Shown: positions 1-8,850, numbered from the stretch's first letter. The stretch is 64,000 bases of DNA from Pedobacter punctiformis (GCF_027213715.1 NZ_JAPWGM010000003.1:372001-436000); one strand, 5' to 3'. Notes: generated by a model from the letters alone, not told the origin. Numbers and translations are program-made.

Positions 1-254
1 CTATAGCTTTGACCACCAGGAAAAGTGCTAACAGGTACAATTGTGTAACCGGCACTGTTTCCATAGCTAGCGCCTGTAACGTATTTGGCACTGTCTAAAT
101 AAAAATCTTTTGCTGCACCGGTATTTACAAAGTTGAAAAATTTAATTTTTGCATCGCCAGCAATAAGATTGTCGTTCTTAATGCAAGAGCTGATGATCAA
201 TATAAATCCAATCAAAAAACTCAGTTTTAAAATAAAAAAAGATGGTTTTTTCAT
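1..254 (-). CDS. DUF4397-type lipoprotein (partial, runs off the window edge)
   Basis: This ORF opens with ATG at 254 and reads without a stop to base 1, giving about 84 residues. It begins with a lysine-rich start, a hydrophobic stretch and a lipobox ending ISSC at about residue 24, so it should be an outer-membrane or surface lipoprotein. The mature part (GDAKIKFFNFVNTG, then FYLDS) resembles the start of a DUF4397 domain, a beta-sandwich of unknown function common in Bacteroidota lipoproteins. It lies 60 bp downstream of a similar gene on the same strand, so the two probably arose by duplication and may be co-transcribed. The C-terminus is outside the window and the function is unknown. 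Confidence 0.7.
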   Translation of the reverse strand, partial: MKKPSFFILKLSFLIGFILIISSCIKNDNLIAGDAKIKFFNFVNTGAAKDFYLDSAKYVTGASYGNSAGYTIVPVSTFPGGQSY

Positions 255-314
255 AAAGAAATTTACTTTACTATTAAAACGTAAAGATAACAGAAAGCTT
301 TTGAGTTGTTGAAA

Positions 315-995
315 TTAATTATCTGTAATGATATGGGCTTCCAGCGTAGCTGTGGTTGTGCCGCTAAACCAAATGGTATAAATTTTACCAGGTTGTAAAT
401 CTGTACCAGCAATTGTTTTAATATTTGTTGAACCAACTACATTGAAACGCAAATTTAAACCAGTATCAACAGTAAAATAATTAGATGCTTCTTTATACAT
501 TAAACTGTTTACAAACTGGGTTCCGGTTTGTACGCTTACACTAATACCTGTATTAAAATAGGGTGTTAAATTGATCAGCTTAATTTTAGCTTTATCATTT
601 TCTGTATTGCTCAAATTATCTTCAAAATTTATTACTTCTTTTTTACCAGTTCTATCACTCACTAAGAAAGTGGTGTAGGTTATCGAGGGTATAAAGTTAA
701 TTTCAGCTTCCGTAGCTACATTATTTCCATCTTTAAAGCCTATCTTCCTGCTGCCAGAAAATATCTTTAAATAGTCGCTCGTTTCTCCAAAATTTAAAGC
801 ATTAATTTCTACTTTTTGATCATCAACGTAAAGATTCTGACCTGATTCTGTTTGCACTGCATTCACAATTTTAACTTTTGCTTCTCCTTTAACCACTACC
901 CCAGGGTCATTCTTTTTACAGGACGACAAAATAAAGACTACAAAAAGTAAAATTATGGATCTGGCAGGTAAAAATGATTTTGTAGAGCAGCTCAT
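315..995 (-). CDS. DUF4397-type lipoprotein
   Basis: This is a 226-residue protein when started at the second ATG (position 995). That start gives a clean lipoprotein signal, MSCSTKSFLPARSI, then a hydrophobic core and LSSC with Cys26 as the lipidation site. The frame is open 15 codons further upstream, but that adds a charged stretch that spoils the signal. The mature start (GEAKVKIVNAVQTESGQNLYVDD) has the DUF4397 pattern of a strand followed by a short 'YVDD'-type turn. It lies 78 bp downstream of dnaN and just upstream of a paralogue. No enzymatic motif is visible; a surface or adhesive role is only a guess. Confidence 0.75.
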   Translation of the reverse strand: MSCSTKSFLPARSIILLFVVFILSSCKKNDPGVVVKGEAKVKIVNAVQTESGQNLYVDDQKVEINALNFGETSDYLKIFSGSRKIGFKDGNNVATEAEINFIPSITYTTFLVSDRTGKKEVINFEDNLSNTENDKAKIKLINLTPYFNTGISVSVQTGTQFVNSLMYKEASNYFTVDTGLNLRFNVVGSTNIKTIAGTDLQPGKIYTIWFSGTTTATLEAHIITDN

Positions 996-1073
996 AGGTA
1001 GATATTGGTTTAAAACAACAATGGCTCGGTCAAAAACCAAGCCATTGTTTATAATAAACTAAATTTATAGTCT

Positions 1074-2198
1074 TTAGTAGCTGTTATTTAACATTACCGG
1101 CATAACAAGCATTAAAACATCTTCGTTTTCATCGTTGGTTTGAGGAATTAACAAGCCTGCCCTATTTGGCGTAGAAAGCTCTAAAGTAACTTCATCTCCA
1201 CTTAAATTGCTAAGCATTTCGATTAAGAAACGTGCATTAAAGCCGATTTCTAAATCCTCACCATCATATTGGCAACTTAAACGTTCGTGTGCCTCATTTG
1301 CGAAATCTAAATCTTCCGAAGAAATATTCAATTCGCTGCCGCTGATTTTTAATCTTACCTGGTGTGTGGTTTTGTTCGCAAAAATAACTACCCTACGCAG
1401 CGTATTTAAAAATAACCCTCTGTCGATAATTAATTTATTTGGATTGTTAGTTGGAATTACTGCCTCATAATCAGGATAGCGTTCGTCTATTAAACGACAC
1501 ACTAAATTGATGTTTTCAAATTTGAAGAAAGCACTTGTAGCATTATAATCAACCGATACATTAATATCAGTAGATGGTAAAGCTCCTTTTAAAAGGGTTA
1601 GTGCTTTTTTAGGTAAAATGAATGAAGTTGCTTTATCCGCTTTGCTATCCATACGACGGTAACGCACCAGCTTATGCGCATCGGTTGCTACAAAAGTAAT
1701 GTGCTCAGGAGATAACTGACAATAAACACCCGTCATTGCCGGACGTAACTCATCGTTACTTACTGCAAAAATAGTTTTGGTTATCGCTTCAGTTAAAACT
1801 GATGCTGGTAAATTTACAGAAGAAGCATTTTCTACAACCGGAATTTTAGGAAAATCGTCTCCATTTTCTCCGCTTAATTTATACTTACCATCACCTGCGC
1901 TAATTTCAATTGCAAATGAAGCATCATCAATGTTGAAAGCGATTGGCTGATCTGGTAAAGTTTTAAGTGTATCTAATAAAATTTTTGACGGGACAGCTAC
2001 TTTACCTTCTTCTTTTGATTCAACAGCCAAAGAAGTTGTCATACTGGTTTGCAAATCGGTAGCCGATATGGTTAAATTGCCATCCTTAATTTCAAATAAG
2101 AAATTTTCCAATATAGGTAAAACTGTACTGCTGCTTGAAGCACCATTTACAGTTTGCAGGTGTTTTAATAAAGTTGATGTGGATACAATAAATCTCAT
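1074..2198 (-). CDS. dnaN: DNA polymerase III beta subunit (sliding clamp)
   Basis: This 374-residue protein matches the sliding clamp throughout: the MRFIVSTSTLLKHLQTVNG start, the DDFPKIP stretch, the VATDAHKLVRYRR motif near the middle, and the C-terminal LLIPQ...LMLVMPVMLN tail. The clamp forms a dimeric ring that tethers DnaE to DNA, and it recruits repair and mismatch proteins. Length is normal for the family. It sits 33 bp downstream of gldG with a consensus -7 box in that gap, so it probably has its own promoter. dnaA is not next to it, so this is not the classic origin arrangement. The same window encodes dnaE and gyrB. Confidence 0.97.
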   Translation of the reverse strand: MRFIVSTSTLLKHLQTVNGASSSSTVLPILENFLFEIKDGNLTISATDLQTSMTTSLAVESKEEGKVAVPSKILLDTLKTLPDQPIAFNIDDASFAIEISAGDGKYKLSGENGDDFPKIPVVENASSVNLPASVLTEAITKTIFAVSNDELRPAMTGVYCQLSPEHITFVATDAHKLVRYRRMDSKADKATSFILPKKALTLLKGALPSTDINVSVDYNATSAFFKFENINLVCRLIDERYPDYEAVIPTNNPNKLIIDRGLFLNTLRRVVIFANKTTHQVRLKISGSELNISSEDLDFANEAHERLSCQYDGEDLEIGFNARFLIEMLSNLSGDEVTLELSTPNRAGLLIPQTNDENEDVLMLVMPVMLNNSY

Positions 2199-2217
2199 GA
2201 TATCATTTAGTCTTCTT

Positions 2218-2225
2218 CAAAAATA
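2218..2225 (-). promoter_or_regulatory. Candidate -7 box of dnaN promoter
   Basis: Read on the minus strand this is TATTTTTG, a match to the Bacteroidota sigma-A -7 consensus TAnnTTTG. It lies 19 bp before the dnaN start, within the short gldG-dnaN gap. I did not find a convincing -33 TTTG element. Confidence 0.5.
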
Positions 2226-2231
2226 TAAAAA

Positions 2232-3917
2232 TTATTTAGCGTACTTGTACTTACGGTAATAATGTTGAAAAATTGCGAAGAATATTAACAATAACAATGG
2301 TGCAACAATATTAACCATTTGCCATGTTGTCTTCTCAATTTTTACTTTAGCCTTATCTAAAAGCCTGATTTTAACCTCTTTATTCCGAAGCGCAATCAAA
2401 TTATCTGCATCGGTAAAATAATCGACGATATTTAACAGCAAAGCTTTGTTTCCGTAAGTTGTTTTAGAATAGCGGTCGTAACCCAGCGGTAATGGAGAGC
2501 CATCTTTCTCAACCACCTGATTTTTAAAGATATCTCCATCTCCAATTACAATCATTTTAGCAGGCTTGCCTGTAGTAGCTGTTGTATAAGGCGATGTAAT
2601 TCCGGCAGGCAACGGCCTTCCGGCAAATACGGATGGAAAATTTCCTTCGAGCATTAACCCTGTATTTTTTAGTGTGCTGCGAAATGCTTTCAGATCAGGC
2701 TGTTCTGCAACCATTTGCAAAGAAAATAGTTTTGGCACTTCAAAGGTTTTATTAAAAGCAGATGTTGTTAAAATATACGATTTAGTAATTCCCTTTACCC
2801 CAATGCTATCTACTGTACTTGGAAATTCAGATTTAATGCCATCTAAATTTTTAACTACGCTGTGTAAGGTATCGGGCAATAATATTGGATAATATAACCA
2901 GGGTACCATTTGGATCTGACTTTGACCGCCAACACTCCCGGTTGAAACAGGGATTTCGGCACAGTTTGCATCTGCAATTACATTATAATTTATTCTGGCG
3001 CCATACATAAAAAGCATGTCATCCAAATTTAAATTACTATTGAAAACCATTTGACTGCCTCTACCTCTTAAACTATCTAAATCAGCGTTTACCTGATCAA
3101 TGCTCCAAACTACCCTCCCGCCATTCATAACAAAGTAGTTTATTTTATATTTTTCGGCTTCAGTAAAGGCTTTTTTCGGCTTTGCAATAATCAACAGGTT
3201 TAATTTATCAAGTCCTGCCTGATCAATGGTATTCAGATTAACACGCCCAACTTCGTAACTATTAGATAGTGTATGAATGGCATCATTTAACTGAAGATCG
3301 GACAATTCGCCATTTTCTTCGGTAAATCCAATCCGTGGATTTTTTCCGGTAATGACTTTTTTTAAACTGGAAGTAAAAATGTATTCCAGGTTTTCTATTG
3401 AGTTATTGATATTTTCCTCATAATTACGCCCTGGGTCAAGGTTTTGAAAAAGTTTAACGGGTAATTGCTTTCCATCACTTTCAATCATGGCCATCGGAAA
3501 AACAAATTTCTGAGTTAAACCACTTTCCGTTTTGACACTTAAACTGGTTGCCTCAATTCCATTTTGGTATAAATTATTGATCACCGTATCCTGATCTGCC
3601 TGATTTAAACCCGCTAACGGATCAACAAAAACTATTTTCATTTCTGTTTTTGAATAGGCTTTATAATCAGAGAGTAAATCGTTAACAGCAGCTTTTAAAC
3701 GCTTAAAGGCAGGCGGCAGTTCTCCATCTAAAAAAACAGTCACCACAATTGGTTTATCGGTAGATGTTAATATCTTTTTTGTTTTATCGTTCAGTGTAAA
3801 ACGCTGATCTGCAGTAAAATCGAAGCGATGATAAAAATATTGCCCCAGCACATTAAGGATAACTAAAGAAAGAATCACAAAAAGCACATTAACCCATTTA
3901 TTTTTATTGTTTATCAT
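2232..3917 (-). CDS. gldG: Gliding-motility ABC transporter auxiliary protein GldG
   Basis: This 561-residue protein has an N-terminal membrane anchor (about residues 10-27, VLFVILSLVILNVLGQYF), a large periplasmic GldG/IntG-type domain (TDKPIVVTVFLDGELPPAFK near the start), and a C-terminal membrane helix (about residues 538-553). GldG works with the permease GldF and the ATPase GldA. In Flavobacterium johnsoniae these three are needed for gliding and for the associated surface machinery, though the substrate is not known. Its start codon overlaps the end of gldF by 4 bp, so the two are translationally coupled. Whether this organism glides cannot be told from three genes. Confidence 0.93.
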   Translation of the reverse strand: MINNKNKWVNVLFVILSLVILNVLGQYFYHRFDFTADQRFTLNDKTKKILTSTDKPIVVTVFLDGELPPAFKRLKAAVNDLLSDYKAYSKTEMKIVFVDPLAGLNQADQDTVINNLYQNGIEATSLSVKTESGLTQKFVFPMAMIESDGKQLPVKLFQNLDPGRNYEENINNSIENLEYIFTSSLKKVITGKNPRIGFTEENGELSDLQLNDAIHTLSNSYEVGRVNLNTIDQAGLDKLNLLIIAKPKKAFTEAEKYKINYFVMNGGRVVWSIDQVNADLDSLRGRGSQMVFNSNLNLDDMLFMYGARINYNVIADANCAEIPVSTGSVGGQSQIQMVPWLYYPILLPDTLHSVVKNLDGIKSEFPSTVDSIGVKGITKSYILTTSAFNKTFEVPKLFSLQMVAEQPDLKAFRSTLKNTGLMLEGNFPSVFAGRPLPAGITSPYTTATTGKPAKMIVIGDGDIFKNQVVEKDGSPLPLGYDRYSKTTYGNKALLLNIVDYFTDADNLIALRNKEVKIRLLDKAKVKIEKTTWQMVNIVAPLLLLIFFAIFQHYYRKYKYAK

Positions 3918-4639
3918 TTCTTCCCTCCTGTTGCTAATTTGGTAAACAATAAAAAAAGGATAGAAAAAGTAATAAAATAAATCAGGTCGCGGGTATCGAG
4001 TACCCCCCTGCTAATGGATTGGTAATGCTCATTAATGCCCAAAGCGGTTAAAGTGGTTTCAATATTTTGCAAACTGATGATTTTACTTACAGAATCAAAT
4101 CCACTAAACGTTACAAAACAAAGAAATACAGAAATGGCAAAAGCTATAACCTGATTTTTTGTTAGTGCGGAGGAGAAAATTCCGATCGAGGTAAAAGCTG
4201 TTCCCAAAAGGAATAAACCAATATAAGAACCTATTACAGCACCCGAATCTATATTCCCTGTCGGAAAACCGAGCTGATAAACGGAATAATAATAAATCAG
4301 GGTTGGTATTAAAGCAAAAAGCACCAATACTAAGCTTGCCAGATATTTGGCACCAATAATTTGCCAAACCGTAATGGGCTTAGTTACTAAAAGTTCATAG
4401 GTACCCTCGCGTTTTTCTTCTGCAAAAGACCTCATTGTTATTGCAGGGATTAGAAACATAAATAAATATGGCACCAGATTAAAAAAACCACTTAACTCGG
4501 CATAACCGTAATCTAAAACCGAAGTATCGGGGAAAAACCACAGCAAAAGCCCTGAAACCAATAAAAAAACGCCTATGGTAATATAAGCTACCATAGAACT
4601 TAAAAAACTGAATAATTCGCGTTTAAAAACTGCGTACAT
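3914..4639 (-). CDS. gldF: Gliding-motility ABC transporter permease GldF
   Basis: This 241-residue membrane protein is of the ABC-2 permease type, with about six hydrophobic segments. It has the conserved cytoplasmic loop MRSFAEEKREGTYELLVTKPITVWQIIGAKYLA, typical of ABC-2 permeases and of GldF in particular. It forms the membrane channel of the GldAFG transporter. It is first in a two-gene operon and overlaps gldG by 4 bp. The upstream sequence has a near-consensus TTATTTTG on the minus strand that could be its -7 box. Length is as expected. Confidence 0.93.
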   Translation of the reverse strand: MYAVFKRELFSFLSSMVAYITIGVFLLVSGLLLWFFPDTSVLDYGYAELSGFFNLVPYLFMFLIPAITMRSFAEEKREGTYELLVTKPITVWQIIGAKYLASLVLVLFALIPTLIYYYSVYQLGFPTGNIDSGAVIGSYIGLFLLGTAFTSIGIFSSALTKNQVIAFAISVFLCFVTFSGFDSVSKIISLQNIETTLTALGINEHYQSISRGVLDTRDLIYFITFSILFLLFTKLATGGKK

Positions 4640-4731
4640 AAATATTGAAAAGGTCGAAGTTAATTAATTTATTGCTGCAAAATAAACTTCCTTAAATTGA
4701 AAACCGAATAATTATTAATAAAGTATAATGC

Positions 4732-4766
4732 AAAAAAAAGTCCCGGCTTTAGTCCGGGACTTTTTT
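4732..4766 (-). terminator. Rho-independent terminator after the 4783-5445 beta-barrel gene
   Basis: The perfect stem AAAAGTCCCGG/CCGGGACTTTT with a short CTTTAG-type loop is flanked by A- and T-runs. It lies 17 bp past the stop codon of the minus-strand gene ending at 4783. The symmetry would also allow it to work on the plus strand. Confidence 0.8.
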
Positions 4767-4782
4767 AAAAACTTTATTGGGA

Positions 4783-5445
4783 TTAAAAAGAATAACCAAG
4801 TCCTACGGAGAAAACTTTGTTTTTAAATGCTACATCTTCTGATACTTCCTGATCCAGAATACTGCTCAATCCTAAACCATAACCAGCATGGATATTAAAG
4901 CCGTTATTCAGTTCATATCCAGCCATAAAGTTTAAGCCAAGATCAGTACGTTTAAATCCTGATTCTGATGCTCCGAATTTAATATCTTCTTTTACACCAC
5001 CAGCTTTAGCATTAGCCGAAACTGCATACGCAAAATATGGACCAGCACCAATAAACACCTTGCCAGCATTACCCACGTTAAAACGTGCAACAGCATTAAC
5101 CGGAACTTCTATATACATAAAATTCAAAGTTGCACTGCTTGCACTTTCTATAGCTACGTCTTCCTGATTAAACTCGAAATTATCGCCACTAATTTTGGTT
5201 CCTTTATTGGTAAAAGTTAGCCCGGGTTGGATTGAAAACATATCAGATATTTGAAAATCTGCAGTACCACCAACATAATATGATGTTTTTGGATCAAAAC
5301 TGGCAGATACACCCATTGCTGAAATGGTCATATTTGGGAAAGCAACACCTGCTTTAATACCAAATTTTACCGGAGTTGAATTTTGAGCTGAAGCTGCAAA
5401 TCCTAAACCTGCAACTGTTAATAAAGATAATATGATTTTTTTCAT
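4783..5445 (-). CDS. Outer-membrane beta-barrel protein (PorT-like/OMP_b-brl family)
   Basis: This 220-residue protein has a Sec signal peptide (MKKIILSLLTVAGLGFAASAQ, cleavage after residue 20 or so). Alternating hydrophobic strands follow, ending in VFSVGLGYSF; a terminal Phe is the classic last-strand signature for BamA-assisted insertion. The first strand (VKFGIKAGVAFPNMTI) matches the PorT/OMP beta-barrel family (PF13568-like). Function is probably structural or a minor porin; no specific role can be assigned. It is one of three small barrels here with near-identical signal peptides (also at 5590 and 7035), suggesting local duplication. It has its own terminator. Confidence 0.85.
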   Translation of the reverse strand: MKKIILSLLTVAGLGFAASAQNSTPVKFGIKAGVAFPNMTISAMGVSASFDPKTSYYVGGTADFQISDMFSIQPGLTFTNKGTKISGDNFEFNQEDVAIESASSATLNFMYIEVPVNAVARFNVGNAGKVFIGAGPYFAYAVSANAKAGGVKEDIKFGASESGFKRTDLGLNFMAGYELNNGFNIHAGYGLGLSSILDQEVSEDVAFKNKVFSVGLGYSF

Positions 5446-5539
5446 CTGATTTTTTTGAATTTGTTTGAGTTTTTCGACAATTATTATCGATAGGCTCTAA
5501 CCATCGCAATTAAATAATTACTGGATTGTCTGCAATGTA

Positions 5540-5571
5540 AAAAAGCCCCCAGAGTAAAACCTGGAGGCTCA
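5540..5571 (-). terminator. Terminator after the 5590-6111 beta-barrel gene
   Basis: On the minus strand the sequence reads AGCCTCCAGG, a loop, then CTGGGGGCT and a run of T. One mismatch or wobble pair sits in the stem. It begins about 20 bp past the stop codon at 5590. Confidence 0.7.
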
Positions 5572-5589
5572 TTAAATAATTTTCTTGTC

Positions 5590-6111
5590 TTATAAACCGA
5601 AAGCGAAAGCTGCACGGATACCAACAAAAGATAATGTTGTGCTATTTTTTGACCAACCTTCGTAACGAATACCTAAATCGATACTTGATTTATCAGAAAC
5701 AGAAAATGAAGTACCTAAAGTTGGCGCATAAGAAAATGCTGTACCAGCACCTTCATCTGTAAAAATTGCTGCACCCAATTCAGCTGCACCATAGAAATTA
5801 CCACCGAAATAATACTTAACTCCTGCTTTTACCGGAATAACTCCTGTATTAGTAGCACCAAGATCTTTCCATTCTTTTTTAGGTGCAATAGAGATATAAC
5901 CTGCAGACGCTGTTAAGTTTAATGAAGTAGCAACGTTGAATTCGCCTTGTACCGAACCGCCATAACCTAAACTAAGATTGCTGCCGTTATCGCCAACTGG
6001 CAATAAGAAATCCGGACCAACGCTAATTTTGTTTACTGCACCTTCGGTTTGAGCTGAGGCCACAAGACCAAGTCCTGCAACCATTAATAAAGATAGTAAT
6101 ACTTTTTTCAT
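5590..6111 (-). CDS. Small outer-membrane beta-barrel protein
   Basis: This 173-residue protein has a signal peptide (MKKVLLSLLMVAGLGLVASAQ) almost identical to that of the 4783 gene. It continues with amphipathic strands rich in Gly, Tyr and Ser (LSLGYGGSVQGEF, GVKYYFGGNFYGAAELGAAIF) and ends in FAFGL. The pattern fits an eight-strand outer-membrane barrel, but I cannot assign a function. It probably forms its own unit, with a terminator at 5540-5571. It lies between two related barrels, with gldA upstream. Confidence 0.8.
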   Translation of the reverse strand: MKKVLLSLLMVAGLGLVASAQTEGAVNKISVGPDFLLPVGDNGSNLSLGYGGSVQGEFNVATSLNLTASAGYISIAPKKEWKDLGATNTGVIPVKAGVKYYFGGNFYGAAELGAAIFTDEGAGTAFSYAPTLGTSFSVSDKSSIDLGIRYEGWSKNSTTLSFVGIRAAFAFGL

Positions 6112-6243
6112 CTGATTTTTTTTTAAAAAGTGTTTTTTTAGTTAATTGATAAGACACTCATTTTTTACAAATGTTACAATAAAAATTAAAAAACTAAAAC
6201 AATAGTTAGAAAGCAACAAAATTGTTAAAAAGAAAACAGAAGA

Positions 6244-6957
6244 TCAGGCGGTTAATTTTCTAAAAATATCTTCCAGTGAGCTACCCTGGTGTGCTTCTTT
6301 AATTCCTTTTAATGAATCTGAGGCAACAATTTTTCCTTTGCTAATAATAATGATGTCATCGCAAATGGCTTCTACTTCCTGCATAATGTGCGTAGAAATA
6401 ATAACTGTTTTATCCTGACCAAGCGTTTTAATCAAAGCACGGATATCAACCAGTTGATTTGGATCAAGTCCTGAGGTTGGCTCATCTAAAATTAATACTT
6501 CAGGATTATGAATAATGGCTTGAGCAAGCCCTACTCTTTGGCGGTATCCTTTAGATAACATACCAATTTTTTTATGTTGTTCGGGAGTTAAACCCACTAA
6601 CTTAATAACTTCTTCTACCCGGGCAGACAGATTGGTTAACTGATAGGTTTGGCCAACAAAATTCAAGTATTCCTTTACATACATGTCCGTGTATAAAGGT
6701 GTATTCTCCGGAAGGTAGCCAATATGTTTTTTGGCTTCAATTGGATCTGTCAGGATGTCTTTACCGTAAATTTCTGCTCCGCCTGATGTTGGTTCCAGAT
6801 AACCGGTTAACATTCTCATCGTGGTAGATTTACCTGCACCGTTTGGACCTAAAAAACCTAAAATCCGACCAGGATTGGCTTTAAAATTAACATCATTTAC
6901 CGCCTTTTGTGCAGCAAAATGTTTTGATAAATTTTTTACAACAATACTCACGGTCAA
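6244..6957 (-). CDS. gldA: ABC transporter ATP-binding protein, GldA-type
   Basis: This 237-residue ABC ATPase has Walker A (GPNGAGKST, about residues 37-45), the ABC signature region LSKGYRQRVGLAQA, Walker B VLILDEPTSGLDP and the H-loop STH. It matches the ABC-2-type ATPases that drive gliding transporters (MTVSIVVKNLSKHF...), and gldF-gldG lie 1.6 kb away on the same strand, so GldA is the best call. GldA of Flavobacterium is, from memory, near 300 residues; this one stops after LEDIFRKLTA and lacks the C-terminal extension. The alternative is a generic ABC-2 ATPase. Confidence 0.78.
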   Translation of the reverse strand: MTVSIVVKNLSKHFAAQKAVNDVNFKANPGRILGFLGPNGAGKSTTMRMLTGYLEPTSGGAEIYGKDILTDPIEAKKHIGYLPENTPLYTDMYVKEYLNFVGQTYQLTNLSARVEEVIKLVGLTPEQHKKIGMLSKGYRQRVGLAQAIIHNPEVLILDEPTSGLDPNQLVDIRALIKTLGQDKTVIISTHIMQEVEAICDDIIIISKGKIVASDSLKGIKEAHQGSSLEDIFRKLTA

Positions 6958-6980
6958 ATATGCATATTATTTCAGACATA

Positions 6981-7014
6981 AAAAAAAGGATATGCTGATT
7001 GGCATATCCTTTTT
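6981..7014 (-). terminator. Terminator after the 7035-7616 beta-barrel gene
   Basis: A 13-bp perfect stem (AAAAAGGATATGC/GCATATCCTTTTT) with a 6-base loop. It is flanked by A/T runs and lies 20 bp past the stop of the gene ending at 7035. It also separates that gene from gldA. Confidence 0.85.
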
Positions 7015-7034
7015 GACAATAAATTAAAATCTGA

Positions 7035-7616
7035 TTAGTTAAAATCTTTCTGTACTTTTTTAGCTGTTGCTTTACCAGGAAGATAAATTTGGAAACCAAC
7101 GCCTAAGTTTAAATTATGTGCATAAGCACTGCTGCCAAAACCAACAACACCTTCGTATTTTAATAAAGTTTCTAAACCAACATTTCTGGTTACGAAGTAA
7201 GTAAAACCCGGGCCAAAGCTAAAGCCTAAACCATTAGTAGAACCACCACCGGATAAATTTCTTCCGGAGATACCTACTGTTGCCTCACCAAAGAAACGGG
7301 TATGGTTAGCCAGTTCGTTGGCACCTTTAGCGCCATAATAACGACCTAAAGCACCAATACCATAGTTAATGGTTGTGCCCAGACCTTTACCTGGTGTTTC
7401 AATTCCAAAAGAAACATCACCACCCAGTGCTAAACCGTCCTGAATAAACCAGGCAGCTTTTGGGTTAATGGTAAAACTGAATGCATTTGGTTTATCTAAA
7501 GCAAAATCGATATTTGATAAATTAGCACCAATCATAACATCTCCTTTTGAAATTTGAGCTTTTGCTGATAAAGTAACTACTGACGCCGTTAATAGAGTAA
7601 TTAATAGTTTTTTCAT
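7035..7616 (-). CDS. Outer-membrane beta-barrel protein
   Basis: This 193-residue protein has a signal peptide (MKKLLITLLTASVVTLSAKAQ). The barrel-like body contains GDVMIGANLSN, a WFIQDGLALGGDVSFG strand pair and a late FGPGFTYFVTRNVGLETLLKYEG repeat typical of OmpW/OMP_b-brl proteins. The last strand is followed by a short basic tail (ATAKKVQKDFN), so the barrel is not at the very C-terminus. It is the third small barrel in 3 kb. It is probably monocistronic, given the strong hairpin at 6981-7014. The specific function is unknown. Confidence 0.8.
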   Translation of the reverse strand: MKKLLITLLTASVVTLSAKAQISKGDVMIGANLSNIDFALDKPNAFSFTINPKAAWFIQDGLALGGDVSFGIETPGKGLGTTINYGIGALGRYYGAKGANELANHTRFFGEATVGISGRNLSGGGSTNGLGFSFGPGFTYFVTRNVGLETLLKYEGVVGFGSSAYAHNLNLGVGFQIYLPGKATAKKVQKDFN

Positions 7617-7739
7617 AATGTAAAGTATAAAGTGTATATAATATTTATTCGTAAATTAATTATTGGCTATATAACTAAATCAACATTACAGGCTGTATAC
7701 TTACCCATGCTAATGAAGTAGTAAAAGTAGTATTTTTAA

Positions 7740-8657
7740 TTAATTAACAAAAGACGACGAAATATGTTTGTTATATCTGAATTTATTTAATTGCTCTGCT
7801 GCTTGCGGAAGGTTATCGCCAGAAAGAATATCGGCACCATTATTAACTAAATGATAATAAACCATTTTTGCAGGACTTGATTTTGCACTTTGATCAATAT
7901 TACCCATGGTACCTAAAATTGTGGTAATGCTCTTATCGTGAAGATATTTATAAAAGTCTTTGCCGGGAGCAGATACACCTACAAACGCAACAATCCGGTT
8001 ATTTGGAATGCCTAGACTATTTAGCCGTTTCAGCTCAGACCGCTTTTGAACCGAGGCAGAAATCATTAAATCTGGTTCCAGCTGATGCACTTCCTGTGCC
8101 TGATTAGCCGTGTAAGTAATAATAATAGAATTACTTTCAGCTTTATATTGTTTTACCTTTTCAATAACCTTTGCATAAGGTACTCCCCGCTTTAAATCTA
8201 TAGTGAGCAAAACTTTCCCTTTAGACCAGTTTAAAACGCTATCTAAAGTTGGAATTTTAAATTTTGTTTCATTTCCTTCATTATCTTTCAGGTTAAAGTT
8301 TTTTAGTTCCTCATAAGTATAATTTCCTATGGGGCCTTTACCGGTTGAGGTTCTGTCCAAATTGTCATCGTGCATAACCACCATTACAGAATCTTTACTA
8401 AAAGCAACATCAAATTCTATAATTACCGGATTGTAGGTTGTTGCGTGATCAAAAGTTTCAATGCAATTTTCAGGAAAACCCGGCATTGGGCCACCACGGT
8501 GCGCACTGATAAGCGGGAAGCGTTCGGGTGTCCAGTTTAAGAATTTATATAATTCTGAAGTGTTTTTAAAGCTAATATAGTGATGAACGCCCTCTTCCTG
8601 CTTGCAGGATGCAAAAGCAAACAGCAAAGCTAAAATGATTAACCGTTGAAATTTCAT
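7740..8657 (-). CDS. Glycerophosphodiester phosphodiesterase family lipoprotein
   Basis: This 305-residue protein has a lipoprotein signal ending FASC (Cys18). The GDPD TIM-barrel signatures are clear: SAHRGG with His53, PENCIETF with Glu63, EFDV with Glu81 and Asp83, and the second catalytic HDDNLDRTSTGKG (His96). The family hydrolyses glycerophosphodiesters to glycerol-3-phosphate and an alcohol, using a divalent metal bound by the Glu/Asp residues. Anchored in the outer membrane or periplasm, it could recycle phospholipid head groups. It ends 123 bp from the next gene with no obvious terminator. Its -7 box is only 4 bp before the ATG. Confidence 0.92.
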   Translation of the reverse strand: MKFQRLIILALLFAFASCKQEEGVHHYISFKNTSELYKFLNWTPERFPLISAHRGGPMPGFPENCIETFDHATTYNPVIIEFDVAFSKDSVMVVMHDDNLDRTSTGKGPIGNYTYEELKNFNLKDNEGNETKFKIPTLDSVLNWSKGKVLLTIDLKRGVPYAKVIEKVKQYKAESNSIIITYTANQAQEVHQLEPDLMISASVQKRSELKRLNSLGIPNNRIVAFVGVSAPGKDFYKYLHDKSITTILGTMGNIDQSAKSSPAKMVYYHLVNNGADILSGDNLPQAAEQLNKFRYNKHISSSFVN

Positions 8658-8661
8658 GTTT

Positions 8662-8669
8662 CAAAAATA
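8662..8669 (-). promoter_or_regulatory. Candidate -7 box very close to the GDPD start
   Basis: The minus strand reads TATTTTTG with only four bases (AAAC) before the ATG. Transcription in Bacteroidota usually starts a few bases past this box, so the mRNA may begin at or next to the start codon. Confidence 0.5.
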
Positions 8670-8756
8670 GATAATTTGGTTTATTGTTTGATTTCTAATT
8701 TCTGTTGGTCAATTTTAGCCATTTAAACCTTTAATCGTTTTACATTTTTGACCGGC

Positions 8757-8850
8757 TAAACCTGATTGCAGCGAACATGAAGTGAAACGGAGTAAAGCGT
8801 AAAGCAGGAAGTGCCTAAACCGATAAGTATTGTATTTGCTTTTCAAATGC
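8757..8850 (+). repeat. Dispersed intergenic element, copy A
   Basis: It starts TAAACCTGATTG, has a purine-rich middle containing AACGGAGTAAAGC, closes with AAAGCAGGA (CCTG pairs with CAGG), and about 30 bp later has GCTTTTCAAAT. The same order of blocks is found at 46450-46540, 48831-48931 (reverse) and 49005-49100. It looks like a structured non-coding repeat and no ORF is present. Confidence 0.6.

Noticed and set aside
4104..4367. Overlapping minus-strand ORF within gldF
   Set aside because: Out of frame with the clear permease gene; Cys- and Phe-rich product with no homology that I recognise.
6893..7099. Minus-strand ORF joining the gldA start to the barrel terminator
   Set aside because: It crosses a strong terminator and overlaps two well-supported genes in another frame.
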